64,000 bases of DNA from the NCBI GenBank assembly GCA_907163375.1, contig CAJQUW010001819.1, positions 310,001 to 374,000 on the forward strand, written 5' to 3'. The notes beneath the pieces were generated by a model that did not search any database, had not been told where the DNA came from, and saw nothing but the letters and a program-made list of their open reading frames with translations. The stretch is from Prostheceraeus crozeri. Lineage: Eukaryota; Platyhelminthes; Polycladida; Euryleptidae. Below are positions 36,650 through 49,022 of this stretch, piece after piece (within the stretch, counting starts at the first letter, position 1; every line of letters starts with the position of its first letter). A program made the translations under genes and the position numbers.

Positions 36650-37760
36650 GTGCATTGTGCATTTATCGCAATATACTTTGAAGATTGATAATAACTGATA
36701 ATAATTCCCTTATTCAATGAAATGGAAATCAAAAAGACAATAAAGATAGACAATGCAAGATGCAAATTCTCAGTGGAATAACAACTTATAAAATTGACTC
36801 CATTGTAGATAATACTTGTCCATTGTAAATAATACTTGAAAAAGACAGTGAAACAGTTCCTCATCCTGCTCGTTAAAGCTGTAGGAACAGAAACTCGATT
36901 GTCTTCAATGGATGGAACTAATGAGTGCAAGGGATAGTCAATCGAGTTCGCTGACCAGAGTGGCTTCTTGTAGGATGACTTGTACTTATCAAGGAAATGG
37001 CTACAGTTAGCAAATGCACACGAACAATCTGAAGAACAGATGATTAGTCGTGCACGACGAAAAGTTTTATCTAAAATATGACAACATTTAGAATTTAAAG
37101 ACCAAAGAGAGGTGAACAACCATAATTCGTTACGAGATAGAACGGTTTTCAGAACACTCAAAAAATACAACAGCCGTGAGCAGCGTGCCGCAATTTGCTC
37201 AAAATATTTTGTCCATGTTAGATCATCAGAACAAGTTACTCCAAGAAACTAGAACTCTCTCTCTTCAAGGGAAAAGGCAAATCGCATGAAATATTTGGAG
37301 ATCTCTTCTTTATGAAACTCACAGTAAAACACTTTGATTCATTTAATGTCAACTTATTCTCTGAGGACCAACGACGAATACAGTTATGTTCTATTCTTAA
37401 TGTCGAAGTACTGTTTGGGAAACCATCATATCTTATCTCAATAACTTCACAGACATCATCAGTGTATTGTATCAAAAATGTATCTGTACATGCCGGTTGT
37501 AAGTCATAACAGTAAAGCACAAAAAGATAAGGACCCAAAAGGGAACCTTGTGGCACACCATTGCTAACTCGAAGTAAGTCACTGAGAGCACCTTTAAATT
37601 TGACTCTTTGGTTTCTGCCACAAAAATAATTGTGCAGCCAGACAATAAAGTTGGAAGGAATGTCAAGAGCAGCAAGTTTATTGAGAAGTGTGTCATGCGG
37701 AATAGAATCAAACGCTTTACTGGAATCATAACTAAGAAGCAAACAGCAGGATATAAGGGG
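36650..37760 (-). mobile_element. Jockey/CR1-like LINE, 5'-truncated
   Basis: Minus-strand RT: SYDSSKAFDSIPHDTLLNKL (first catalytic Asp, about 37720), SNGVPQGSLLGPYLFVLY, IQYTDDVCEVIE (box C with Thr for Ala, Asp pair kept), then WSSENKLTLNESKC. After a frame break, a C-terminal region follows at 36750-37170 with Cys/His residues (ARLIICSSDCSCAF, CSHFLDKYKSS, HSLVPSIEDNRVSVPTALTS). No 5' endonuclease. Confidence 0.88.
37236..37742 (-). pseudogene. Reverse transcriptase palm fragment of LINE
   Basis: A 168-codon open frame covering RT blocks from the first Asp motif (AFDSIPHDTLLNKL) through GVPQGSLLGPYLF and YTDD to the primer-grip side (NESKCFTVSFIKKRSP). Retains the three catalytic Asp but lacks fingers and endonuclease. 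Confidence 0.88.
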
Positions 37761-37880
37761 ATATTGACGGCCTTATTTCGCCTATAGATATACATAAAAT
37801 ATTGCATTCTGTATTTAATTAGCCTTGACACTTCTCCATAAATGACTTTGAATTTCAGTGATATCCGACAGACAGAGCAA

Positions 37881-38310
37881 TTCATGGATTTTGTCAAGAG
37901 TTAATTGAATAATGACTATTGTCGTCGATTGCTATTCATGTTACTTTTGACATGTTACTGATTAGTAATGCAGCCAGGTGAACTTAACGTTCTCCTTCCA
38001 TCGAAGTCTGAATCACATCGCTAAAGACACGCCATGATTTTTTCACATGATTTCACCACTCTGGACGCTTTTCATTTTCTTTCATTCTCAATGCATGAAT
38101 TTTGTCAAGAGTTGATTGAAAAATGATTATTATCGTCGATTGTTATTAATTTTACTTTTGACATGTTACTGATTAGTAATACAGCCAGGTGAACTCAACG
38201 TTCTCCTTCCATCGAAGTCTGAATCACATCGCTTAAGTCGCCATGTTTTTTTCACATGATTTCACCACTGTGGAATCTTTCATTATTCTTTCTTTCTCAA
38301 TGCATGAATG
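37881..38310. repeat. Tandem duplication, two units of about 211 bp
   Basis: The unit at 37881-38092 recurs at 38093-38310, sharing ttttgtcaagagtt, gacatgttactgattagtaa and gttctccttccatcgaagtc. The copies differ by scattered substitutions and small indels, so the duplication is not recent. No coding content. Confidence 0.92.
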
Positions 38311-38311
38311 G

Positions 38312-38711
38312 TTCTTCTTTAATACGAGTAATCTGATGAAAGATTAATTTGCTTACCCTTGTGAAAATAACTACATCGATAACTATACATCTTTTTCATT
38401 TACTAATTACAATTTTATAGAATTGCCCCTTGAGAAACTAGTAGGATTATCACAATAACAATGTCTAAAAATTAAAAAAAAACGAAACAGATTCATCTTA
38501 GCATGAAGTAGACATGACCTTATTCGCATTAGCAGACATCAGGAACACGTGTTTCTTAGATAAAATCGGCTACGTGTGCACTCTAAGAACCTCATCATCT
38601 CACTCAGTCAACCTTCACATATCCTTACATGTTCGCTCAGCATCAAGCATATGTGATTTGATAGTTTTTGTTTTAGCAACAATCAATTTATCAAGTTGGG
38701 GTTAATGTGTG
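38312..38711. other. Intron stretch
   Basis: AT-rich, probably 3' flank or tail of the nested LINE; nothing else recognised. Confidence 0.35.
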
Positions 38712-38788
38712 CTAACTGCGTGATTTTGTCGGTTTTTTGGAGAAATAATGTCGCAGGGGCTTCATTATAGCATGTCTTGGGAAAGAGG

Positions 38789-41461
38789 CAGAGCTGGAAA
38801 AATTCCACTGAAATTTTTTAATTCCAATTCCATAGCAGAAATTTCAATTCCAATTCCAGTCGAAACAGTTCAATTCAATTCCAATTCCATAATGAGATTC
38901 AATTCCGATAATTTCATGACGCGTATATGTTAATGTATCTAAAGATTCCTCGCTTCAAACTAACCCATGTGCCCGTATCCTATCCTCGTTATTCCTGTGT
39001 GCCGTTCCCTGCGTCGTTCCTATGTGCGTTCTCATGTTCATAGTTCATATTTCTTGTGTACATGTACATATACTTGTATATATGTAGCCGGTCAGCCTAC
39101 GCCATTTTCGTTTCGTAAACGAGATATTCAATATCTTGTTAAAAAGAGAAAAGAAAATTAACGGTCAGCAAAGAATCAAACGCTGAGAGAGAGAGAGAGC
39201 ATAGAAATTGACAGTACCATAGAAAGTCCTAGAATGGAAATTGCATGAAAATTAGGGCACACGCCGGGGGATCTAAGTTGGGGCAAAACGCAAATTGTGC
39301 GAGCTGGTTTCCATGTTTTCTAATTTGTATTTATATTTGTCAAGCCAAATTGTGATCTGGATTGCTGCCCCTTGTCCAAAGATCATACACAAAAGCAATT
39401 GTGAATTTACAAAATACTGCGGCGACAGGATGACAAAGAAAGAAATCCTTTAAAACGTTCTGTATGTTCATCATTTTGAAATATCGCTCCTATAATCTAT
39501 CAAGAGTATTATCAGTCACATATGCAACTTGCAATGTCGATTTACAGAACATACATTGCTCCAGCTTGAAATCAGAGGTCAAGAAATCTCAGAGTATTCA
39601 TTTTACTTGAAAGGGCTCCCCTGTTCACTATATTTGAACAATTTTCAAAATCTTTACATGCTTTCGAATATCAGCTTCCAAAATATCATCACACTATATC
39701 ACATGTGTCATTTAATAATTAATTGAAAAGTTCCAGCGACTATTCACTTATCTGAGAAATTATTGTCGGTGAAGAATCTTTCAATGCGTTTATTCGACAA
39801 AAGCGCTAGGTTTCTTAACCGTATGAAGATCATCCTATAATTATAATTTTTTCTATTGAATTCTTGAGATATTCTTACAACCAGTGCACCGCCCACATTC
39901 AATAATGACTTTGTGGACCAATTTTTAATTCGAATTTTGAAAAATAGTTGTTAATGACTGCTGCAAATCGACACAATATACCAACCCAGGGAATAGTAGG
40001 CTATACCACATGAAACAATGCCACCATCTCACTTAATATTATCTTCATAAAAATCCTGCATAAATTTGCTGCCAACAACTTTCACAACCAACTTGGAAAA
40101 TAGTTTGACTATGATGCAATGTTTTAGATCGAATCTGATCTACAAACCATAAATTTTTCCATGTGCCATCATTGTACATAGGCAAGATATCAAACTTCCA
40201 TTCTAGTGTACTATTATCTACTTCTATGAGAGAGAGAGAGATGCGAATAAATCTATTAATAAACTGACAGAAGAAAGAAATTCAATGTGCGAGTAACGTG
40301 ATTGTTGATGAAAGAAAAAACGATGATAAAAATGATGTCATGAAAACTGATTAATGGTCCATGTTAAAAAAGGAGATTAAAAATTCCGTGATAAGAATGA
40401 AATGTGGTCGGGTCGAAAGCTAACGAGCAGAGATTAAAGGAAACTCATTCAATTTTCAAAAGAAAGTGGATTTATCGTCAAGTCTCAAAAATTTGCATAA
40501 ATTAGAGACGATGAGAAATTGAAACAACAACAACTACCAACAACAACACATACGACATCTTCAGTAGCTGTTAGAAGAACTCCGGGCTCTCGCGGTGTAA
40601 CTTGACTACAGAAGTAGCAACTACAACTGCCTACCAGCGAACAACAACACAGTAGAGTATGCGGCAACACATTAACGAGCGCGATTGAAGATTGACGGTA
40701 TAAGTGACATTGATATTCATGATATTTATGATATTATTTTGGTATAAGTGAGTCCGATCGAATTGAAGTGAATTCAACATCAAGAAGTGAACTGCAAGTT
40801 CAAAGTTTTTCTTTCATCGTTGAGTATCGTATTTGTATAACTATAGTCTTGAAAATTAATATTCTCAATTGTTGTGATTGAAAGTTGAATAATATTTCAT
40901 GTCATTGCCATTTTAATTGAATCATTAATTATTAGAATAATTTGTTGACACTGTCTATATTGTGATTTGAACTGACAGGCTGCCCTTTAATGCAGGGTTA
41001 ATTTTCCTCTTTCCAAACCGATTGTTTTTCGTGTGTACAACAATTAAGTCAATCTCCAATTTTTGTGCTTATCCAATCAATAACTAAATTCAACAATTGT
41101 TTTATTTTGATTAATTATCTTACATGATAAATAACTAAATAACAGATTGAACAAATATGACTATCTTTTCATTGTTTGCTTAATTGCTGAATTAACATTG
41201 TCCGGGGGCTGTAGGCCCATCAAAGTCACAATTAGCACCCTTTATTCAACAATAGAAAAAAAACTAGCTCTGTCGATCTATCTCTCTCTCTCTTATCTCT
41301 GCGTGCAGTTAACACAACGGCCGAATACTGTGATTTCAATTTTTGTACAAATAGATTTATTACAGGTCTATCGAAAAAGTGGAATTGAGGTTTATCAAGG
41401 TCAATTCCAATTCCAGTAGATTTAAATATCGTCAATTCCAATTCCGACTTTTCCAACTCTG
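38789..41461. mobile_element. Non-autonomous hAT-like transposon with AATTCC subterminal arrays
   Basis: Ends: left cagagctggaaaaattcc, right (complement) cagagttggaaaagtcgg, an imperfect terminal inverted repeat of hAT type. An 8-bp target duplication gaaagagg lies at 38781-38788 and 41462-41469. Both ends carry several aattccaattcc repeats (38810-38905 and 41395-41450). The 2.67-kb interior is AT-rich with microsatellite patches (gagaga at 39185 and 40227, ctctct at 41280), and I see no transposase. Confidence 0.9.
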
Positions 41462-41519
41462 GAAAGAGGCGCTCGCACGCAGTTTCATCAGATCAATATA
41501 ATTGATGGCATAGCGTTTA

Positions 41520-42240
41520 GTCCGGCAGCCAGAACGAGTGTCTGCAGGGAACGAGGGAAAGTGAGACTTTCACAGAATGATGTGCACCCTATGCCTACTA
41601 CGAATCTGCACGTCTGCCGAGTTCAAGTGAGTTCCTCTTCTTGTCAGACAGGATCAAAGAAAAACACATGTAAATCCAATGGGACTCAGATTGCGATTTT
41701 TGGTTAAAATGAAATTTTCTATGTTTTCTCTGATTAAGCGAACCGTATTGAGCCCAGAGTCATAATTTTTGGCATGGAATGTCTTCAGGTCATTTCCTAT
41801 CATGTGCATGTGCTTTTATCATGCATCTGATCGGAAGCGTTTGTAAGAGTGTGGTTAAATGTGGATGAAGTTACTCAAAATGCTTGTGTTTGCCGACATT
41901 AAGAGGCTCGCCAAATCTAAATGTGTCTAGGTTTATAGACAGGAGTGCATGAGCATGATAGGGAATGACCTGAAGACATTTCATACCAAAAATTATGACT
42001 CTGGACTCAATACTTTTCGTTTAATCAGAGAAAACATAGAAAATTTCATTTTATCCAAAAAGTGCAATCTGCGTCCCATTGAATTTACGTGTGTCTTTCT
42101 TTGATCCTGTCTGACAAGAAGAGGAACTCACTACAACTCGGCAGACGTGCCGATTCGTAGTAGGCATACGTTGTGCATCATTCTGTGAAAGTCTCACTTT
42201 CAGCCTCGCTCCCTGCAGAAACTCGTTCTGGCTGCCGGAC
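41520..42240. mobile_element. Palindromic mariner-like MITE
   Basis: Terminal repeat gtccggcagccagaacgag at both ends between TA dinucleotides (41518-41519 and 42241-42242). Almost the whole element is an inverted repeat: about 300 bp per arm, with gtgagactttcacagaatga, aatttttggcatggaatgtc and their complements, around a loop of about 120 bp. Its removal leaves the LINE frame open. A lone arm of the same family is at 49474-49655. Confidence 0.93.
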
Positions 42241-42412
42241 TAGTTGCGGTTGCAACGAAATTTTGCAGTTTAGTTTGTCTTCGAAGAGCTACTTTACAAA
42301 AGGCCGGAAGAGCATAAAGAAGGTTGAAACGAATAAGCGATTTGTAGACAGATACTGTCATGTTCGTTGGACACTTTCCTCTGCGAAGATACACGCGATT
42401 GAATCCTTTCAT
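42200..42412 (-). pseudogene. LINE C-terminal fragment running into the MITE
   Basis: Codons up to FVATAT belong to the LINE. The last 13 residues of the open frame are MITE sequence, which proves the insertion point at the TA. No independent gene. Confidence 0.8.
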
Positions 42413-43079
42413 GGGTTTGGCTTAGAATATGCATGTTGGAGGTGCATATTTGATAATGCTTCGTACACAGCCATTAAAAACTAAAATCAATTCAGATTTT
42501 GAAAAAAAGGTTTAAGCTGACGCAGCATGAACAATCTTGAGGATGGTATCTTAGATTTGAGATTTCCAGTTCTAATTATAGTCCAAAACTATATCAAGCA
42601 TCTTCAAACTATCTTTCCTTGGAATACCAGCGAGTTCAAAATCATCCAGAGAAAAAACCAACGTTTATTTGCGTTAAGAACACCTGCTGACACTTTTCCT
42701 CATGTGCGTCTATAAGCTTTCCATTTCGCGTTATCCAGTTATGAATGCCAAAGTGTGCCCGATTCAAGGGATTTGCTTGTTTGGCTTTGCATTTCTTGCC
42801 AACTAGAAAAGCATCATCGACATACTTTACAATTCTTGAATTGTCATGTCCGCAACATGGTGGCCGAAGACGATGAGTCCAATAGCTAAGCCTTGAGGTA
42901 CTCAACTGGAAATGCTTCTGAACATACCTGCACACTATGTCACAATATGGCATGAATAGACATTATTTTCTTGAATCTACGAGGTAACTTAACTACAAGA
43001 TCGATTAGCGCACAAACAGTTGAACTACCTTTTCTATAACCGTATTGTTTCATATTCAACTAGGCAATTTTACACATTG

Positions 43080-44340
43080 AACACATTGTTATACATGTAT
43101 GTCTGACAAAGGTGCTGGTCGGGCTTCTTCTTTGAACGAAAAGGAATCTTCATGCCCTTGTCAATTCAAACTGGAATGTGCAATAATATTCTATTCCGCC
43201 TCTGCCCAATCCAATGTCATTTCTTTTTTCCGCATAACTGTAGATAGAGATATAGAAAGATGCCTTCGGGAAGAATACTAGAGCATCTTCCGTCTTGGCT
43301 TGACAGGGGCATAAATGTACTTTAAAAGCATCCAATATTAAGTGTTTTTGATAATTGAGGAAGAGCCAAGGTTTCGATGATGTAATTATCTAATTAATAA
43401 TTTAATGATATGATTAATTTCGGTTACTATTCGGCAACCATCATCAGATGATAGGCTGTCAACAAAATTCAGTAGGGAAAAAGAGCAATAGAAATATGCG
43501 ACAGATAGTAAGTATTTCGCCTGACCTTTGTATACAAAACCAATCTGTGAACTATCTTCGTTTGTCTTGTCCTCGAAAAATAATTTCCTGATCACTTTGT
43601 CCTCTCTCTAGCATGCAATCTTGACTTTATTTTGAGCTATCTTGTTGCATTCACATTCTGTTTGCAAAAACAGCATGTATTAATTATGGTAGGCGCGCTA
43701 ACTTAGACGACATGTCAGTAGTGTGTTAAAAGTAGTATTTGACGAATACCCGCGGAAATTTCTCTTAATGTGCTAAATGCGTGTCTCAAATGTTCTCCAC
43801 ATATGGCTGTAAGATTAAATAAGAAGTTGTTACGATGTTCAGATGCCTTTTAATGATTCTGGATATTGGATGAAATGGCAATTATTCAGGACTGTTCTTA
43901 CTTTTCAACTGAGGATGTAATTTAATATTGAATTATTCTATTTAAATTGTTACCTTGTCCAAGTGTTATTCATTCCCCATGCGGTCATGAAATAGGGCGG
44001 ATTGAAAGTCATAAACCAAACTTTGCTGCAGTGTTTGATCTTATTTATAGTCATAGTCTTGAAAGTTACAAAATGACAAACAATCTTCATCAAGACGCTT
44101 GAGTCGGTAATATAAATTTGGCAAATTGTGTTGCTAATGCATCCAATTAACTCTGTTCGTGTACTTACTCTGATCATGGACTACTAGTCAAACGTCGTGG
44201 GAGTTCTCGTTCTTCTTTAGAGACTATCTTTCTCACCTTCGAGATCAGCCTATAGTCTGCTGAAATCTCTTTGCTTCCAAACTTTGTTTTCAGGAATCAA
44301 TTTTTATCTAAATACAGACAAATGTCGTAGCGAATGCATA
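43080..44340. other. Intron stretch
   Basis: AT-rich, nothing recognised apart from scattered short frames. Confidence 0.4.
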
Positions 44341-44344
44341 GATG

Positions 44345-44560
44345 TGTTGTAACAGACGCGTTTCAGTACCCGCAACGTTCCATCATCGGTGAACAGCAGG
44401 ACGTGGTATACAGGGTACAGTTCCACTCTCAATTATCTCTTCTCAGAGAACCACAACTGAGCTGATGTAATTTCTTCAAAAGACTTGTTCTCTTTCTTTT
44501 GTTTTTTGTTTGATTGGCGAGCTTTCGGATGATGACGTCACCTGTCCTCAGGCAAGTACA
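44345..44560. mobile_element. Possible Penelope-like element scrap
   Basis: Contains gacgcgtttcagtacccgca near 44356 and gagctttcggatgatgacgt near 44519, phrases resembling those found downstream of the GIY-YIG domain in Penelope-like elements. No coding sequence, so the call is tentative. Confidence 0.35.
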
Positions 44561-45300
44561 AGTAAAGAGTGATTTTGTTTGTTCCTTTCATTTTGTTAAT
44601 GTTAATCTCGCTTTTTATGAATAAGCTCTGCCCTGCATATAACGTTCTGCTGTTGACCGATGATGGTACGCTGCACGTATCGAAATGCATCTGTTGCAAT
44701 ATGCGGATGCAATTTTTCTCTGCTTCAAATTTTGTTTTGTAATACATATGCTTCTGTTCATCGGCTAGACTTGGCAATGGACTTATGCACCTTTCAACGC
44801 CCACAGTGAAAATTGTGCAACTACAATCCACAAATCGCGATTCCGGTGTGAAACTATTTTCTCTAACAATTAAGTAGAAAATTCTAATTTTCTGTCTACT
44901 GATCAACTAAATGAGTTTACTTGAACAATGGATGCCGACTAAACTACAAGCATCAGTAATGGGAAGACATCATTCATATGCATCACTCAAGAGTGGACAG
45001 ATTCACAAGCATTGTCAACGTAATTAATCGTAATCTACGCCTATTTGTTGACAAGCAGAAATCTACATTACAGACAAATAGTATGTCTTCTCCGATGTCT
45101 TCGAATGATTTTAGTTTTCATCTACAACGTTTAGGGAGAGTTTAGGTGCTCTTGAAATTAGTGGTCACTGAAACATGTTCTTGTGTGATTTTTATTCCAG
45201 CATTTCACGTCAATTTCTTCGGTTCATATATAATTTAAATGAATCTTGATCCTCAAAACTCTTGGTGCATGCAATAGAGCATCCTCAAAAGATTGCATAA
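44561..45300. other. Intron stretch
   Basis: A minus-strand 122-codon frame (44538-44906) has no recognised motif. Nothing else seen. Confidence 0.35.
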
Positions 45301-45304
45301 GATA

Positions 45305-45345
45305 CAGTAATAATCATAAAAAGTGGACCATCTTAATTTTGACTG
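45305..45345. mobile_element. Tc1-like terminal repeat scrap
   Basis: cagtaataatcataaaaagtggaccatctt resembles, in pieces, the left end of the Tc1-like element at 5747 (cataaaaagtgga, catc, tttgac). No matching right end found. Confidence 0.4.
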
Positions 45346-45537
45346 GTTTTGATGAAATTTGTGAATTACAGGTGCAAATTTGGTAGATAAATGAAAATAA
45401 AGGTTGTACTTAAGTTTTCTATGTTGTTCGGCGACGCTGTAGAGTCAGTTGACAAAAAAGGCCCACGGTGTGCTCGCTGGTGGTCACTGATATTTCGTAA
45501 CCTCAGCAGAAAGTTCAATCACTTGTCAAATCCGTCG

Positions 45538-46831
45538 AATAGTTGAAGTGGTGCAAATTGGCCAATTTTGAATTTGCACATTTTTTTCAATATATGATGT
45601 CAATATTATATAAGTAGTATCAAGAAGTAGCATTTATAGTACAACAATACTTGACAACGTTAGGTTGGTATGCTGTAAGACATTATTTCCTGCGATAGTT
45701 GCAATAAATGAAACTTTGATATTTTGCAATAGAGCAAAATATGACTTTCGAAGTTCGAGTTTTGTGGGACTAGATATGCTTTATCAATCGACATTGTAAT
45801 TCTGAATAGTAAAGTCTCCGAAAAATGCTCAGGATCTATTTATCTTACTTTCTTCTGAAGTAATCAATAATTTTTAATAAATTCAATTATTCTTATGGTG
45901 AGACATCAATCGCAACGAACCGGAGAAGAGCTCTAAAGCCTTTGTAACAAACACTATTTCAAAGTTGATGTTGAAAAATAGTGTGTAAAAAATACATGCA
46001 AGACAATTTTGTGGTGGAAAATGATTTGGTTGTATGAAACATGTAGAATCTCTTTCAATAACATATGAATAATTGCCATGATCATCAGTTAGCATCGAAA
46101 GATCATTCATATAGTAAATGCATTTTTGATTACACCAATCAATAGGTAAATCTCAAATTGAAAACGATGGTCTATTGATATTTTAGCATCATGATATTGT
46201 GGAAATATTGATCATGAGAAGCCACTCCATTCCGCTCTGAGGTTTTTCAATAATATTCTAAATTGATAACTTAATAATCACATCAAAATGGTTATATGTA
46301 ACCCCAAACACATGGTCTTTATGAACAAGAATGGAATTAAATTGTTGCTTGGACAAGAATGAAATGTAATCTTATGTCTTTTTATGACCAAATATATGAA
46401 ATGGCATTACATTTTCCATTAATTTTGAAAGGTTGTGTAGAATCCCTTTCGATCGCTTTCTTTTTATGAAACCAATAATCCTGGGTTACTTTTGTATAGC
46501 TTGAAAAAAGAAAGTAAGTGAAATAGATCCTGAGCATTTTTCAGAGACTTTACTATTCAGAATTACAATGTCGATTGATAAAGCATATCTAGTCCCACAA
46601 AACTCGAACTTCGAAAGTCATATTTTGCTCTATTGCAAAATATCAAAGTTTCATATATTGCAACTATCAAAGGGAATAATTTCTTAATGCACACCAAGTG
46701 AACACCAACGTTGTCAAGTACTATGGCACTATAAATGCTACTTCTCGATGCTACTTATATAATATTGACATCATACATTGAAAAAAATGTGTAAAATCAA
46801 AATTGGCCAATTTATATCACTTTAACTATTG
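45538..46831. mobile_element. Large inverted-repeat element
   Basis: Arms of about 325 bp at 45538-45862 and 46510-46831 are reverse complements with few mismatches (for example aaatatgactttcgaagttc and tttgtgggactagatatgct). They start aatagttgaagtg/aatagttaaagtg and are separated by about 650 bp of AT-rich loop. No transposase and no clear target duplication. Probably a foldback/MITE type element; family unknown. Confidence 0.85.
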
Positions 46832-46854
46832 GCTACCTGATCAAATTTCTTCTG

Positions 46855-46965
46855 CAAGTAATTGAGCATGTTTCTGAGTTGGAATTTGGAATCAAGTATT
46901 TGGAATTGAGTTGGAATTGAGTGGTATTGGGAGTTGGAATTGAGTATCAATTTGGAGTCAAAAAC
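46855..46965. repeat. GGAATT-rich repeat patch
   Basis: Repeated ttggaattgag and ttggaat motifs (at least six), the complement of the aattcc arrays at the ends of the hAT-like element at 38789-41461. May be an end of a related copy. Confidence 0.5.
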
Positions 46966-47447
46966 TGACATATAGAAAAAAGCTAGGCCAGCTTGAAAAC
47001 AGCCATTTTCGGCATTTTCTGAAAAGTCAAGGTTTTTAATGCCTGGTGTAGCTTTCTGCATTCTGGTTGCCGCTTAAGATCACAGATATTAATCACACTG
47101 ATATACACCAACCCAATCATCATAATTAGTATAGCGCAAATTAACAATAGCGCCTTCGTACATTTTGTTTTTCTCGCTTTGTGCATCGGTTTCGTAGTCA
47201 AAATCAGCCAGTTTTCGTACTCTACTGTTTACAGTGTAGGTTGCGTGATGTGGCCTTTAATTTCGGCAGTTACAAATGTGACGAAATATTTATTCACTGA
47301 TTATGATTACCATATTCATTCAAAGTGAGTGTCCTTTCAGTTTTGCAGATTCAACATTTCTATGGTATGTGTATCGAGAGAATCACACAACGAATCACCA
47401 ATGTAGCTTCTCTGTTGAAGTAATTTCCCTTGTACTTTTCTTTTCAG
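46966..47447. other. Intron stretch before exon 5
   Basis: No element recognised; ends in the long pyrimidine tract of the acceptor. Confidence 0.4.
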
Positions 47448-47474
47448 CTCCAATGGATCCTGGATTATCAATAG
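47448..47474 (+). CDS. Exon 5 of host gene (27-nt microexon)
   Basis: A long pyrimidine tract (cccttgtacttttcttttcag) precedes the exon and the donor is ATAG|gtgcgt. Both borders are phase 1, so it adds nine residues (reading T-PMDPGLSI-G) and could be included or skipped in frame. A microexon of a multiple of three bases between a helical domain and a coiled coil is a typical place for alternative splicing; that is inference. Confidence 0.62.
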   Translation, partial: LQWILDYQ

Positions 47475-48685
47475 GTGCGTGTTTCTAGATTTTTAATCTA
47501 CGTATGTTCAAGTTTTGGACCTCAAGAGCTTTGGTCAATGAAGGAGTAGTTTCAATAATGACATTTAATTTCATTAGTGACATTGTTATTTCAAATAAAG
47601 AAAATCGGAATTAAAAAGGGTATGTATCGAATTTGTCCAAGATATCACAATGTCATTATTGAAAGTCTGTTTGTATTTAATGATTTCACTTTCTCGATAA
47701 CTGCTGCGTTACGTCTTTCATGAATCGCTAAGTTCTTACATGATTCTTTGACCATCCTTATTGAAATCCAAAACCTGCATATCATTAAGTCAGCACATCA
47801 TTTATTTGTATTATAATTAAACGAATACATTGAAAATTTTCTTAAATACAAAGGTTATCAAAATCATGCGGCTTCATATTAGGGCAAGTCCGTGCGATCG
47901 GTCACCTTCTGAAAACGTCTGTCAATTGTATAGGATGCCATGTTTTTTCTATCATAGCTAATCATTTCTGACGGATGTTCCAGCTGCAGTTTGCAATTGA
48001 TTTATTCTATAATTCTCACAAGATCATCAGTCCGGAAAGTTGGTGTTGTAGACAAATGATAAAGCTTAGGCTACAAATTATATAGACTGCATGGTATGCT
48101 TACAATCATTCAAAGTAAAGAAGCTGCCATAATAAAATCAAAAGCTGATAACTAAATTTTCAACTACTCTATAAAGCTAGATAACTATTTCTATCATACA
48201 CACATTCATTGATTAGTTGATACTCGTATAAACAATAATCATATTTCTCTTTGACATGATCGTCGTGACAAGGAACAGCACACTGCATACGAATGGTAAA
48301 CTGTGAATAATGAGATGCGACCAGTCATTGATACACATGTTGAATAGCTTCACATGTTGAATAATTCATCGATTGGGCGACAGCGCAGACAGATAGATAC
48401 GTACTGATAGACAGGCACAAGGGGAAATTGTGTGGTATTGTATTTGATTGGTGCCAGTCACCAGCAATCTGATTTGTTTGTGATGTATTCGAGACACGAC
48501 GTTAGTATGTCACTTCGCGGCTTGCGCTGATTGCGATCAAGACGTGCAACCATAAATATTTCATGAGTCACTACCAGAAACTGCTTAATTGAACCTTAAA
48601 TTTTCCAAAACAGCAGACAGTGATTTAAATAAAAGTACAGAATAGTAAAGCATGATGTTTCACGCATACCACAGTTTTAGGAACA
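47475..48685. other. Intron stretch
   Basis: AT-rich, nothing recognised. Confidence 0.4.
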
Positions 48686-48689
48686 CTGC

Positions 48690-48795
48690 CTTAGATTAAA
48701 GCGCTGCTCATTTGGAATAATACCTCTCACCGGTATGGAAGAGCAGAAGGTCTTGTGTTCAAGTCTGTCCTCCTCAGGATAAACCACCGCTCAAA
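48690..48795 (+). mobile_element. tRNA-derived SINE, family B, second copy
   Basis: Shares its end (gttcaagtctgtcctcctca, aaaccaccgc) with the copy at 22596-22705. The head is diverged. Confidence 0.5.
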
Positions 48796-49022
48796 AATGA
48801 TCCATCAATTCAACGAGCAACTCCAATACAATTAAAGAATTTAATAGATAACCACGTCAGGTACAGGATGGGGAAGCGCCCTTTTATTTTGTTGCGATGA
48901 CTACTTTTCATAAATCTAAGTGGAGTAAATTGGTCACCCTGTTGTGGCATCGAGCCATGAAGACAAATCTGCTCCTGTTATAACAGGAATTATGTAAAGA
49001 CATTACTCGTATATTCCTTTAG

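Larger units (their letters stand above)
38712..43075 (-). mobile_element. LINE relic split by two later DNA transposons
   Basis: Minus-strand LINE in three pieces: 42241-43075, 41470-41519 and 38712-38788. It starts with QYGYRKGSSTVCALIDLV (about 43070), then VPQGLAIGLIVFG and VKYVDDAFLVGKK (about 42830), then KGFNRVYLRRGKCPTN and SLIRFNLLYALPAF (42300-42400). Removing the MITE (41520-42240 with one TA) and the hAT-like element (38789-41461 with one 8-bp copy) leaves the C-terminal frame continuous to a stop at 38712-38714. This dates the LINE as older than both insertions. Confidence 0.85.
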
